Shown piece by piece: positions 11,191 through 22,540 of a stretch of DNA of 64,000 nucleotides (position 1 is its first letter; each line of letters opens with the position of its first letter). Source of the stretch: Rallus limicola (Eukaryota > Chordata > Aves > Gruiformes > Rallidae); assembly GCA_022605955.1 (NCBI GenBank), contig JAKCOZ010000100.1, positions 372,001 to 436,000 on the forward strand. Direction: 5' to 3'. The notes under the pieces were generated by a model. That model saw nothing but the letters and a program-made list of their open reading frames with translations, was not told where the DNA came from and made no database searches. A program made the translations under genes and the position numbers.

Positions 11191-11604
11191 TGGCAACCAC
11201 CTCATCAATAAACTTCTCCTGCATCACAGCCTTTGACATCTCCTCAGTTGTCTTTTTATTCTTCCAAAGCTCATCCAGCCTCAAACAACACAAAGTCAGG
11301 GCTCAAGCAGCCAGCAGGATGGGTTGAACAATGGATACCAGACCTCTCCTTAGGATGGATATTCTGAGAAGACCATCCCACTTCCACCTGGGGCACTTCT
11401 GGCCTGACACACAAGACCTTCCCTTGCCCAAAGAAAAGCTGTGATACCTTTATTCACTTCTACACATGGGTCTGATGCCTCTCTCATAGGGGAACATGGA
11501 CTGGGGACCAGGTGAGCACAGGGACCCTCTATCACTGCCCCTCCACAACTGGGAAGGGGAGGAAAAATATGACAAGAGCTTTGTGCATTGACATGAGGAC
11601 AGAG

Positions 11605-11695
11605 ACAGCACAGAATCAGAGAATGGTTTGAAGGAACCATCAAAATCATCTCAGTTGCATCATCCCTGCCATGAGAGTTGACACCCTCCACTGGA
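11605..11695 (-). mobile_element. CR1 LINE 3' end fragment abutting a keratin remnant
   Basis: About 90 bases of antisense CR1 3' end stop at 11,695, where keratin coding sequence starts abruptly. Confidence 0.65.
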
Positions 11696-11920
11696 CCCAC
11701 CGTGGTCGTCACCCTGCCAGGACCCATCCTCAGCTCCTTCCCCCAGAGCACCGCTGTGGGATCCTCCGCATCCGCTGCCGTGGGCAACGAACTCAGCTCC
11801 CAGGGAGTGCCTGTCTCCTCTGGAGGCTTTGGCTATGGCCTTGGCTATGGCCTTGCCTATGGCTACGGCTTAGGAGGCCTGGGCTGCTATGGAGGCAGAA
11901 GAGGCTGCTACCCCTGCTAA
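11696..11920 (+). pseudogene. 5'-truncated beta-keratin remnant, copy 4
   Basis: The sequence encodes the last part of a beta-keratin, from [10 protein letters not shown] of the core to GCYPC and stop (about 74 residues). Everything upstream (promoter, leader, intron, start codon, Cys-rich head) is missing and is replaced by a CR1 fragment. The remaining frame is intact, and the nearest match is copy 3. The 3' flank with its poly(A) signal (12,400-12,405) is retained. No usual keratin start is available, so it is treated as a pseudogene. Confidence 0.85.
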
Positions 11921-12225
11921 GGGCACTCCCCACCAACCCTAACCCCAACCACCAAGAATCCTGCAGTTCATACTGTGGACTGAGATTTCACCTCCAGGCC
12001 TCGTTTGGAACCTGGACCTCCCCTCCTGAGTTCCTCCTCTCATGGCACTAAGCAAGGAAGCAGGGAAGAGGGCCAGCATGGAAAGAGGCAAACATGGCCT
12101 CTCCAGCTTTTCACCTTCTCCCTCTTCCTTCTCTGCATTGACTCCTCTCTTGTGTCTGCTACTCTCCTCTGAAACCATCTGCTCAAAATCAAAACCACAG
12201 GGGACCTTCAGTCTGTCTCTCTTAT

Positions 12226-12271
12226 AATGGGGGTCTCTCCTATAATGGGGGTCTCTCCTATAATGGGGGTT
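12226..12271 (+). repeat. 18-bp tandem repeat, 3 copies, in keratin 3' flank
   Basis: The TATAATGGGGGT unit occurs three times here and once at the matching place after copy 1 (4,590). Confidence 0.7.
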
Positions 12272-12399
12272 GGAAGTACTTCTGGCTCTGTTAAGAGCTC
12301 CAGCATACAAAGGATGTTGTTTCATGGTCTCCTGTCCTGTATCTCAGATGGGCACCCTCATACATGGAACTCTTTCCTTTTCATTGTCATTTTTCCATC

Positions 12400-12405
12400 A
12401 ATAAA
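12400..12405 (+). terminator. poly(A) signal behind keratin remnant copy 4
   Basis: AATAAA in the same context as 4,721. Confidence 0.6.
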
Positions 12406-12794
12406 CTTCTCCTGCAGCACAGCCTTCAAAATATCTCATTTTTATTTTCATTCTTCCAAAGCTCATCCAGCCTCAAACAACACAAAGTCAGGGCTCAGGC
12501 AGCCAGCAGGATGGGTTGAACAATGGATACCAGACCTCTCTTTGGGATGTGTATTCTGAGAAGACCATCCCACTTCCACCTGGGGCACTTCTGGCCTGAC
12601 ACACAAGACCTTCCCTTGCCCAAAGAAAAGATTTCATACCTTTATTAACTTCTACACATGTCTCCGATGCCTCTCTGACAGGGTAACATGGCTTAGGGAC
12701 AAGGTAAGCACAGAGCCCCTGTATAAGTGCCCCTCCACTACTGGGATGGGGAGGGAAAATATGACAGGAGCTTTGTGCATCCACATGAGGACAG

Positions 12795-14160
12795 AGACAG
12801 CACAGGTTTGGGTTGGAAGGGACCTTCAAAGTCATCTCAGTTGCATCTCTACTGCCATGAGCAGGGACACCCTCCACTAGACCAGGCTGCTCAGAGCCCC
12901 ATCACACCTGCCCTTGAACACTGCCAGGGAACCAGGGGCACAGAACTCCACATGGGATCCTCTTCAAGTCTCCATCCACATGCACAGTAAGGAAAGCCTT
13001 CCTAATAGCTCACCTAAATCTAACCTCCTTCAGGGTTGCTCATTACCCCTCATCCTATCACTACATGTCCTGAATAATGAGTCCATCTCCATCTTTCCTC
13101 CATGGCTCCTACAAGCAGGACCTCAATCACTCTTAGGGGAAAGTGTCCTCCTACAAGGGCCTCCTAGAAGTAAGACTGCAAACACCCATAGGGCAAAGAA
13201 AGCCTTCTGAACAGCTCAGCCAAAGCTACCTCCTCAGTTTTGTCATTAACCACTTACTGTATCACTACACGTCCTGGAAAGAACCCCTGCCCTTCCTTCC
13301 TCCACACCTCCTGTCAGTACTGGAAGGCTGCTCTAAGGACTCCCTGGAAACTTCTCCAGGAGAAACAACCCCAACTCTTGCAGCCTCTCCTCAAGAAGGA
13401 GAAGTTTTGACATCACCATCTTCATGGCCTCTCCTGCTTCCCCTCCACAAGCTTCCTGTCATTCTTAAGCTGGGGGCCCAGAGCTAAACACAGGACTCCA
13501 GCTTCTGCAGAGAACAGTAAAAAGGCACAAAGTTCTCCCTCGACCTAATGAGCATACTTCTCATGATGTGACTCAGCCTATGGCTGGCTCTCTGGCCTGA
13601 AAAGACACATTGCTGGCCCATAGTCATGTTTTTATCCACCAGTACACCCAAGTCCATCTCCAGAGAGCTGCTTGCCATCACCCAGCCTCTCTCCATCTTT
13701 GCATTGCCCCAACCCAGGCACGGGACCGAGCACTTGGCCTGGCTGAACTCCCTGAGATTCACACATGAGGCCAAATCCCCAGCCTGTAAATGACCCTCTG
13801 GATGGTGGCCCTTCCCTCCAGTGTGTCACCAGTACCACATGGCTTGGGGTCATCCACAAACCTGCTGAGGCTGCACTCAATCCCACTCTCCATTTCCCTG
13901 ACCAAGATGTGATGTAAGACCAGTCCCTGTATCGATCCCAGAGAGACACCACTCATCACCACTCCCCACACAAACACACAGAGAAACACACATACAGAGA
14001 AACACACAAAGCCATTGGTCCCAACACTTCTGAGCATCACCATCTGGCAATTTCCTGATCCACCACTCAGTGGAGAGCCAAATCCACAGCTGTCCAATTT
14101 ACTGACAAGTCTGTCATGTGGGACAGTGTCTAACACTGTGAGGACATGGGTCCTCGCTGG
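12795..14160 (-). mobile_element. CR1 LINE fragments, composite
   Basis: Antisense CR1 3' portion (12,795-13,540) followed by RT-region pieces (13,560-14,150). The minus-strand reading shows VLDTVPHDRLVSKL, HILVREMESGIECSLSRF and other ORF2 blocks with frame breaks. Confidence 0.7.
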
Positions 14161-14301
14161 ACAATGAACCCACAAACCACACCACATGAATGCCATGGGA
14201 GGGCCTCACCCATGACACCCCACCTCTCCTAGGCTTTGCCCAAGCCTCCAAAATGCTTCTACACACACCTTGCCTACAAATCCATCCCAGAACCGACTCT
14301 C

Positions 14302-14496
14302 CCTTCAAAGCTGCCGCCAGGGCCAATGGGACAGGACCTCAAGAAGAGGACAGGAACAGGGAGCCTTGTGGCCAGGAAAACACGCCCCACCTCATTGCTC
14401 TCCAGGTTGTGGCATGTGAGAATTGCCTGTCTGAAAACTGCTGTCATGGGCAAAGGCTGTCTCTGTGCCTCGGGCACTGCAGCACCAGCATAAAAG
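14302..14496 (+). promoter_or_regulatory. beta-keratin proximal promoter, class B
   Basis: CCAAT at 14,323-14,327 and CATAAAAG at 14,489-14,496. It is nearly identical to the class B promoter of copy 2. Confidence 0.7.
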
Positions 14497-14559
14497 GCGA
14501 CCCAGAGCCTCTGTCCCTCACACACTTCTCCTGACGCCTTCTGCTCCACACTCCACAAG

Positions 14560-14665
14560 GTGAGCCTCAAAGCCCTTCCCCTCCAGCTCCTGCCCTGCTT
14601 GGCCCAGCTCTTCCAGCCCTCAACACCTTTGCAGCCCTGCGCTTTCTCAACCTCCTCTCTTCCAG
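14560..14665 (+). other. 5' UTR intron of beta-keratin gene 5
   Basis: 106 bp, same borders as in the other copies. Confidence 0.8.
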
Positions 14666-14685
14666 GGCCCCTCCACACCACACAC

Positions 14686-15018
14686 ATGGCCTGCAACAGC
14701 CTCTGCCGCCCCTGCGGACCCACCCCGCTGGCCAACAGCTGCAACGAGCCCTGTGTCAGGCAGTGTGAGGACTCCCGTGTCGTCATCCAGCCTCCCGCTG
14801 TGCTGGTCACCCTGCCAGGACCCATCCTCAGCTCCTTCCCCCAGAGCACCGCTGTGGGATCCTCCGCATCCGCTGCCGTGGGCAACGAACTCAGCTCCCA
14901 GGGAGTGCCTGTCTCCTCTGGAGGCTTTGGCTATGGCCTTGGCTATGGCCTTGGCTATGGCTACGGCTTAGGAGGCCTGGACTGCTATGGAGGCAGAAGG
15001 GGCTGCTACCCCTGGTAA
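14686..15018 (+). CDS. beta-keratin (feather-type), copy 5, altered C-terminus
   Basis: 110 residues. Head and core match copy 1. The tail has Asp at residue 99 where the others have Gly (LDCYGG), and the final Cys codon TGC is TGG (Trp) directly before the stop. Loss of the terminal Cys removes a likely disulfide site. The rest of the frame is intact, so it may be a functional variant or an early stage of decay. It has a class B promoter. Confidence 0.9.
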   Translation: MACNSLCRPCGPTPLANSCNEPCVRQCEDSRVVIQPPAVLVTLPGPILSSFPQSTAVGSSASAAVGNELSSQGVPVSSGGFGYGLGYGLGYGYGLGGLDCYGGRRGCYPW

Positions 15019-15057
15019 GGGCCCTCTCCACCTGCCCTGACACCAACAAAGGATGTT

Positions 15058-15780
15058 GGCTGATGGTCACCCGAACTCTGCCTCACATGGGTGCCCCTCT
15101 TCTGGGCACTCCTTCCTTGTCACTGTGTTTTTGTCCTTCAATAAACTTCTCCTGCATCACAGCATTCAACACCTCCTCATTCAGTCTTTCTTCTCCCAGG
15201 GCTCATCCAACCTCACCCAGTAAAAGGCCAGGGCTCCAAAGGCCATGGTGGTGGCTTGACAAATGGCTGCCAGACCTCTCTCAGAAACTACATCCCCACA
15301 AACGACTCCCATTGGCACCCGCTGCCTTCTAAGCCTTTCACATAAGACCTTCACCCTCCCAAGCAAAACCCTGGACACACTTAGGCACTTCTGAACCCCA
15401 GTCCCTTGTGGGCTTCCCCAGGGTTCCATTCCACGTCCAGTTCTCTTCAACACTTTCATAACCGACCTGGACTCAGGTCTACAGGGGGTCTTAATAAAAA
15501 ATATCTAGATGACACCAAATTGAGACAAGCTGTTGCCTCTCTTGAGGGTGGAGAAGTCTTACACAGAGAGCTGGGCAGATTAGAGAGCTGGGCAGTCACC
15601 AACACCATGAAGATTAACACGGGCAAGTACTGGATTCACCACCTGGGAATAGCCATCCCTGGCTGTGCATCCAGCCTGGAAGGCCAGCAGCTGGTGCTGA
15701 GAGGGATCTGGAGTCTTGGTTAACCCAAACTTAATCCTGAGCCATCAGTGTGCCCACACAGTCAGGAGGGCCAACCGTAT
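15058..15780. repeat. segmental duplicate of 1-720
   Basis: 3' UTR, poly(A) signal (15,140-15,145) and the following CR1 piece match the window start. Confidence 0.75.
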
Positions 15781-16370
15781 CCTGGGGGGGTCTTCAAGCA
15801 CAGCATGGCCAGCTGGTCCTGGGAGGGGATTGTCTCATTTTACACTGTCCTCGTGCAGCCTCACCCTGAGTCCTGGATGCAGTTTTGGGCACCACAGTAC
15901 AAGAGGGACACAAAACTGTCAGGAAGTGTCTGGAGGAGGGTAATGAAGATGGGGAAGGCTATGGAAGCACAGTGTTAGGAGGGGAGCCTGAAGTCCCTTG
16001 GTTTGCACAGCCTGGAGAAGAGGAGGCTGAGGGGAGACTTCATGAAGGTCTCTGGCTTCCTGACAAGGAGGAGTGAAGGGGCAGGCACCTATCTCCTCTC
16101 TTTGGGGGCCAGAGATAGAAAATGAGGGAACAACGTGAAACTGCACCAGGGGAGATTTAGGTTGGATGTAAGGAGGAGGTTCTGTCCTGAGAGGCAGTCA
16201 GGAACTGGATCAGGCATCCCCAGGGAAGTGGTCACAGCACGGAGCTTAAGGGAAATCAACACGTGTCTGGACAATGCCCTCAATCCCATGCCCTGACTCG
16301 ACTGGCCCTGTGTGCATTTCAGGCTTGGAATCGATGATCCTAACGGGTCACTTCACACAGAGGAATCTAT
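15405..16370 (+). mobile_element. CR1 LINE fragment (old)
   Basis: Same element as at 345-720 but longer, running through the CR1 motifs QYKRDTK and EEKRRLRGDF-like sequence to the 3' region. Frames are broken. Confidence 0.65.
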
Positions 16371-16539
16371 GATTATCCCCATACCTCTAACACAAGAGCC
16401 TCCTGTCTGTTGACAGCAATTGGCCTGGATGCCAGGTGCCCACACAGCTACTCTGTCACTGCCCCTCCTTACCTGGAAAAGGGATGGAAAATGGGACAAA
16501 CACTCTGTGGGTCGACATAAGGACACCAACATCACAGAC

Positions 16540-17130
16540 CCAGAGACTCAGAGCATGACAGAAGCACAGAATCATACCGCATCCTGAGACAGCCCCGAAT
16601 CAGAGAGTGCTTTGTCTTGGAAGGGACCTTCCAAGTTATCTCAGTTTCCTCTCTCCTGCCATGAGCAGGGGCTTTGTCCACTAGACCAGGCTGGTCAAAA
16701 CCCCAGCCAACCTGCCCTTCAACACTGCCAGGGACCCAGGGACACAGACTTGCATATGGGATCTTCAAGCATCCAAACACCCTCACAGGAAAGAAAGCCT
16801 TTCTAACAGCTCACCTAAATCTACCTGCTCACTTTTGTTCTTAACCCCTCATCTTATCACTAGAGACCCTGATAAGGAGGCCCTTCTTGTCTTTCCTCCA
16901 AGCCTGCCCTAAGTCCCTGAAGTCTGCTTTAGAGACACCCTTGAATCTTCTCCATGCTGAAGAACCCCAATACTCTCAGCCTGTCCTCCAGAAGAAGAAG
17001 CTCCAACACGTCCATCTTTACGGCCTGTCCTGCTCCTCCTCCAAGAGAAGACAGAGGCCACCCCAGGAGTTCAGCCAACTCCCACCCTAAACACTCCTGT
17101 GAACATCCCACAGGACCCCACAGGGCTGCA
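16540..17130 (-). mobile_element. CR1 LINE 3' part
   Basis: Antisense CR1 3' end (CAGAATCATACCGCATCC onward) with the usual ACCAGGCTGGTCAAAACC stretch. Confidence 0.65.
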
Positions 17131-17514
17131 CACCTGAGGTTCTTGAGCACTCCTTTCTAACTCCATGGGTGCTCCTCAGCAACAAGGAAGTCCAACTTGA
17201 AAAAGAGCCTACCAAACCACCCCCTTGGCTGACCTGGAGCCAGTTTTACCATTCCACAAGCCTCCAGCATTCATCCTTGCTGGGGAAGGCCCAAATGCAA
17301 TGGAAGGGGCAGCCCCTCACCTGGCACAACTCCAAAGCACAGATCAGCCTTGCAGGGAGGCAAGGAATTGGGGCACTCGCTTCACAACACATCTGCAAAC
17401 CACAGCAAACAGCTGGAATGGCATGACCTCAGTGACGACACCACAGCTCTATTAAGCTTCGGTTGCATCTTCTGCCCATCCTGACACACACACTCAACAC
17501 CCAGAATTTGGCCC

Positions 17515-17777
17515 TTCAAAGCTGCCGCCAGGGACAAGTGAACATGGAGTCACGAGAAGGACATGAAATGGCAGAAAAGTGTGGCCAGGAAAACACGCCC
17601 CAGCTCATTGCTCACCAGGCTGTGGCATGAGAGAAGAGTTTGGTGAAATATGTGGTTACCCTCAAGGAAAACACGCCCCAGCTCATTAATCGTGAGGCTG
17701 TGGCAGGCAAGACCTGCTTGAGGAAAAATGTGGTCACTCACAAAGGCTGTCACACCCCTCTGGGACCAGCATAAAAG
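17515..17777 (+). promoter_or_regulatory. beta-keratin proximal promoter, hybrid with internal duplication
   Basis: The block GGAAAACACGCCCCAGCTCA occurs twice, at 17,588 and 17,667. The sequence between resembles the class B/orphan version, and the second copy matches class A. The CATAAAAG box is at 17,770-17,777. The promoter is therefore about 79 bases longer than the other class A promoters. Confidence 0.7.
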
Positions 17778-17840
17778 CCGACCCAGAGCCTCTGTCCCTC
17801 ACACACTTCTCCTGACACCTTCTGCTCCACGCTCCACAAG

Positions 17841-17946
17841 GTGAGCCTCAAAGCCCTTCCCCTCCAGCTCCTGCCCTGCTTGGCCCAGCTCTTCCAGCCC
17901 TCAACACCTTTGCAGCCCTGCTCTTTCTCAACCTCCTCTCTTCCAG
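17841..17946 (+). other. 5' UTR intron of beta-keratin gene 6
   Basis: 106 bp, same borders as in the other copies. Confidence 0.8.
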
Positions 17947-17966
17947 GGCCCCTCCACACCACACAC

Positions 17967-18287
17967 ATGGCCTGCAACAGCCTCTGCAGCCCCTGCGGAC
18001 CCACCCCGCTGGCCAACAGCTGCAACGAGCCCTGTGTCAGGCAGTGTGAGGACTCCCGGGTCGTCATCCAGCCTCCCGCTGTGCTGGTCACCCTGCCAGG
18101 ACCCATCCTCAGCTCCTTCCCCCAGAGCACCGCTGTGGGATCCTCCGCATCCGCTGCCGTGGGCAACGAACTCAGCTCCCAGGGAGTGCCTGTCTCCTCT
18201 GGAGGCTTTGGCTATGGCCTTGGCTATGGCTACGGCTTAGGAGGCCTGGGCTGCTATGGAGGCAGAAGGGGCTGCTACCCCTGCTAA
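17967..18287 (+). CDS. beta-keratin (feather-type), copy 6, shorter tail
   Basis: 106 residues. It is identical in plan to copy 1 but lacks one four-residue GYGL repeat (12 bp) in the tail. The head cysteines and C-terminal GCYPC are kept. It has a hybrid promoter. The 3' UTR is of the copy-2 type, ending in the AATAAA at 18,663-18,668. Confidence 0.92.
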   Translation: MACNSLCSPCGPTPLANSCNEPCVRQCEDSRVVIQPPAVLVTLPGPILSSFPQSTAVGSSASAAVGNELSSQGVPVSSGGFGYGLGYGYGLGGLGCYGGRRGCYPC

Positions 18288-18662
18288 GCTCCCTCCCCTT
18301 CTCTGGTGACTGCCCAAGCACTGGAAGCCATGCCATGGATTGAGGACACATCTCCAGGCCTTTCCTGGCACGTGTACTTTCCAGCCATGGCTCCTCCTCT
18401 CATGGCACCAAGCAATGTAGCATGGAAGGGGGTAGTCCAGGCCGAGGCTATCATGTCCCCTGGACCTTCTCTCTCTCTTTCTTCCTTACTTTGCCTCTTC
18501 TCCTGTGTCCACTAACCGCCACCTGCTCCTACTGGGGCCTCCATTGTGCCACTCCCAGAGTGGGGCAGGAAGACATAGGTGCTCTGGTTAAACTTGCTGC
18601 ACACAAGGTGCCTTGGGTCACCTTACTGACACCTCAGACTCTCCCCATGTCTTTTTTGCCTC

Positions 18663-18668
18663 AATAAA
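18663..18668 (+). terminator. poly(A) signal of keratin copy 6
   Basis: AATAAA followed by GTTCTCCTGCATCCC, like copy 2. Confidence 0.7.
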
Positions 18669-18984
18669 GTTCTCCTGCATCCCAACCCTAGATGCCTCCT
18701 CTTCCTTTCTTCTCCCAAGACTCTAAAAGACTCACTCAGCACAAGGCCATGTGCTCAGGACAGCTTTGGTGGGGTTGGAAAGGGCCATGACACCTCTCTT
18801 TGTAATACTGTCCCCAGAAACTGTGCTACCAGAGTGAGCATTTCAGCCTGTGAGACAAATCCTTCACCTTCCAAGCTAAGGCTTGGATGGAGGAACACCC
18901 TCCCAGCCATGCCCTTGTTTGTTGCTGGCCATGGCAGCTTGCAATTGAGTGTTTCTCTTCCCCTGCAGAATTCTCTGGCCACCA

Positions 18985-19660
18985 CAGCCAGCAGAAGCAC
19001 AGCACATGGAAATATTGAGAGCAACAAGTGCCCTGGGTGCTAAGAGGGACAATGGGATCCTGGGGGGCATCAGGAGGAGTGTGGGCAGCAGGTCCCAGGA
19101 GGGGATCCTCCCCCTCTGCTCTGCCCTGCTCAGGCCCCACCTGGAGTGTTGTGTCCAGTGCTGGGCTCCCTGGGATAGAAAAGACAGGGATCTCCTGGAC
19201 AGAGTCCAGAGGAGGCTCTGGAGATGCTGAAGGGCCTGGAGCATCTCCCCTGGGAGGAAAGGCTGAGGGAGCTGGGGCTGTTCAGCCTGGAGAGAAGCAG
19301 CCTGAGAGGGGATCTGATCACTGGGGATCAATAGCTGAAGGGTGGGACCCAGGGGGACATGGGCAGCCTCTTCTCAGTGTCTGTGGGGACAGGACAAGGG
19401 GTGATGGCCTCAAGTTGGAGCACAGGGAGTTCCACACCAACATGGGGAAGAACTTCTTCCCAGTGAGGGTGAGGGAGCCCTGGGCCAGGCTGCCCAGGGG
19501 GGTGTGGAGTCTCCTTCTCTGGAGAGATTCCAGCCCCATCTGGATGCCTCCCTGTGTGCCCTGTCCTAGGGACCCTGCTTTGGCAGGGGGGTTGGACCTG
19601 ATGATCTCTGGAGGTCCCTTCGAACCCCTGTGAGTCTGTGATCTTTGACTCCATGTGTGA
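18985..19660 (+). mobile_element. CR1 LINE 3' part, young
   Basis: The + reading gives CR1 ORF2 C-terminal sequence ([23 protein letters not shown]), then the 3' end GATCTCTGGAGGTCCCTTCG. It is nearly identical to copies at 21,957-22,540 (minus), 41,230-41,803 and 54,605-55,020. A short inverted CR1 tail follows at 19,675-19,765. Confidence 0.85.
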
Positions 19661-19674
19661 GATCAGAAGCTTGT

Positions 19675-19765
19675 ATCATAGAATCACAGAATCACAGGGG
19701 TTGGAAGGGACCTCCAGAGATCACCAGGTCCAACCCCCCTGCCAAAGCAGGGTCCCTTGGACATA
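19675..19765 (-). mobile_element. CR1 LINE 3' tail fragment, inverted
   Basis: ATAGAATCACAGAATCACAG marks the antisense CR1 end. It lies tail to tail with the preceding + CR1. Confidence 0.75.
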
Positions 19766-19879
19766 TCATGGATGGGGAAACAGCATCAGGACTGGAGCCA
19801 CTCACCAGAGCAGGATTTTAGAGTGAGGAAAGCTGGGGAGGGTTGGGGACACACCAACCTCAATATATCTTAATGCACT

Positions 19880-20670
19880 GAGAGCAGCCCTAAGGAGAAG
19901 GACTTTGGGGCATCAATACCAGCCAGCAATGTGCTCACAGCCCAGAAAGCCAACTGCATCCTGGGCTGCATCCAAAGCAGTGCAACCCCTGGGTCAAAGG
20001 AGGGGATCTACTCTGCCCTGGTGAGACCCCTCCCTGAAGTACTGGGTCCAGCTCTGGTGTTTTCAGAAGGACATGGACATGAAGATGCTCAGAGGGCTGG
20101 AGCAGCTCCCCTATGGAGAGAGGCTGAGGGAGCTGGGCTGGGTCAGCCTGGAGAAGAGAAGGCTGTGGGGGGACCTCATTGCAGCCTGCCAGTCCCTGAA
20201 GGGAGCAGAGGAACAGGAGGGGAATCAGCTTGTTCAAAGGGCAGAGCCTGGCAGGACAAGGGGGCTGGAGTGAAGCTGGAGGAGGGAAGGGTTAGAGGAG
20301 ATCTGAGGGGGAAGTTCTTTGCAGAGAGAGTGGTGAGGGGCTGGAAGGGGCTGCCCAGAGAGGGGGTGGGTGCCCCATCCCTGGGGGTGTTGAAGGCCAC
20401 GTTGGCTGGGGCCCTGGGCAACCTTGTGTAGCTCCAGGCCTGGAGGTTGGTGTCCCTGCCTGTGGCAGGGGGGTTGGAGCTGTGTGATCCCTGGGGTCCC
20501 TTCCAACCCAGACCAGTCTATGGTTCCATGATTCTGTGATTCTGTTTTGGGGCACCTGGGCAACCTTGTGTAGCTCCAGGCCTGGAGGTTGGTGTCCCTG
20601 CCTGTGTCAGGGGGGTTGGAGCTCTGTGATCCTTGGAGTCCCTCCCAACCCAGAATATTCTATGATTCTA
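19880..20670 (+). mobile_element. CR1 LINE 3' part with repeated tail
   Basis: CR1 ORF2 end (LEKRRLWGDL, ERVVRGWKGLP), then the 3' end with ATGATTCTGTGATTCTG at 20,526. The terminal 110 bases are repeated once more to 20,670. Confidence 0.8.
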
Positions 20671-21110
20671 TTGGAGCAAATCCAGAGGAGACCATGGAGA
20701 TGATCTGAGGGCTGGAGCACACATTGCTCCAGAGTTGGGCTGGTTCAGCCTGGAGAAGGCTGCTTCTGGGGAGATCTCCAAGCCCCTTCCAGCCCTCTGA
20801 GGTGCTCCAGGAGAGCTGGAGAGGGGTTGGTGCAGAGGACAGGGAGGGCCAGATCTAGGGCAACAGCCTTCAGCTGCAGGAGGGGGATGGAGAGGGGCTG
20901 GGAGGCAGAAATCCTTCCTGGGGAGGGTGGGGAGGCCCTGGCACAGGGTGCCCAGAGAAGCTGGGGCTGCCCCTGGCTCCCTGGCAGGGTTCAAGGCTGG
21001 GTTGGATGGGGCTTTGGGCACCCTGGGCTGGTTGAAGATGTCCCCAGCCACGTCAGGTGGACAGGAATTAGATGGGCTTTGAGGTGCCTTCCAACCCAAG
21101 TCATTCCAGG
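20670..21110 (+). mobile_element. CR1 LINE 3' part
   Basis: Third + CR1 in a row (QSRGDHGDDLRAGAH-like reading, then CCAACCCAAGTCATTCCAGG). Confidence 0.65.
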
Positions 21111-21229
21111 AGTTAGGGCTTTATACTGGGACCCCTCCAGCTGGGAGAGGGGCTGGATGCTCCCATGGGGTGCAGCAGGTGACAGGAGCACAAGGTGACA
21201 TCTTTGGATGTGCAGGGGAAGGAGGGGTG

Positions 21230-21380
21230 AGGGGGTGGGGGGGAAGAGGGGGGGGGAAAGCAACCCACATTCCCAAAGGATTCAGCTTTTCCTCCAACTT
21301 TCCCAAGGGAAAAGGGGCACATGCTCCCAATTCTCCAACCCAGGTGGGGGGGGGGGGGGGGAAAGAGGGAGAAAAGGAGT
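21230..21380. other. G-rich low-complexity sequence
   Basis: Runs of G, including a 14-G run near 21,345. No gene. Confidence 0.6.
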
Positions 21381-21734
21381 GGGAAGTTGGGATAATCTGC
21401 TCCTCATCATCATCAGGACCTTCTTTATTTTGGGGGGGTAGGAATTCCTGGCTGGATCTCCCTTAATCCCATTCCTCAGCATGGGAATTTAGAGCAGTGT
21501 GAGGCCCTACCTGCCTCTGCCAGGGAGAAATCCCAAAGGAAAAGCCAGCTGGGGAGGAGGGAGGTGTGGGGGGGTGGAGCAGCCTTTTAAATCATCCACC
21601 CCCCTCACACACACCCCCTGCCCTCTCCCCACCCCCACCCCAATCCCCACCCACCTGAAAGGTTGGGATTTGGGGTGGGGTTTTGTTTTAATCTCGGTTT
21701 AAGGTCGTTTAAAGGGGATTAAGGCTTTCCAGGA

Positions 21735-21957
21735 GGGGAGGGGAGGGGGAGGGGAGGGGAGGGGAGGGGAGGAGGACGGAGGGGAGGGGAGGAGGACGGA
21801 GGGGAGGGGAGAGGAGAGGGGAAGGGGAAGGGAGGGGGGAGGGGAGGGGAGGGGAGGGAAGGGAAAGGGGAAGGGAGGGGAGGGGAAGGGGAAGGGAGGG
21901 GAGGAGAAGGGGAGGGGGAGGGGAGGGGGAGGGGAGGGGGAGGGGAGGGGAGGGAGA
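21735..21957. repeat. purine (GGGGA)n-type simple repeat
   Basis: Almost pure G/A on + for over 200 bases. It resumes at 22,540-22,570 on the other side of a CR1, so the CR1 probably inserted into one purine tract. Confidence 0.8.
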
Positions 21958-22540
21958 ATCATAGAATCATCGAATTGTAGGGGTTGGAAGGGACCTCCAG
22001 AGATCATCAGGTCCAACCCCCCTGCCAAAGCAGGGTCCCTAGGACAGGGCACACAGGGAGGCATCCAGATGGGGCTGGAATCTCTCCAGAGAAGGAGACT
22101 CCACACCCCCCTGGGCAGCCTGGCCCAGGGCTCCCTCACCCTCACTGGGAAGAAGTTCTTCCCCATGTTGGTGTGGAACTCCCTGTGCTCCAACTTGAGG
22201 CCATCACCCCTTGTCCTGTCCCCACAGACACTGAGAAGAGGCTGCCCATGTCCCCCTGGGTCCCACCCTTCAGCTATTGATCCCCATGGATCAGATCCCC
22301 TCTCAGGCTGCTTCTCTCCAGGCTGAACAGCCCCAGCTCCCTCAGCCTTTCCTCCCAGGGGAGATGCTCCAGGCCCTTCAGCATCTCCAGAGCCTCCTCT
22401 GGACTCTCTCCAGGAGATCCCTGTCTTTTCTATCCCAGGGAGCCCAGCACTGGACACAACACTCCAGCTGGGGCCTGAGCAGGGCAGAGCAGAGGGGGGA
22501 GGATCCCCTCCTGGGACCTGCTGCCCACACTCCTCCTGAC
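21957..22540 (-). mobile_element. CR1 LINE 3' part, young, inside a purine tract
   Basis: Antisense CR1 3' end (AATCATAGAATCATCGAATTG) followed by the same sequence as 18,985-19,660 in reverse. Confidence 0.85.

Larger units (their letters stand above)
14186..15018 (+). repeat. segmental duplicate of 6,510-7,345
   Basis: From the GGGAGGGCCTCACCCATGAC block through promoter, leader and CDS this segment is almost identical to 6,510-7,345. The left edge lies at the end of a CR1 piece. Confidence 0.75.
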
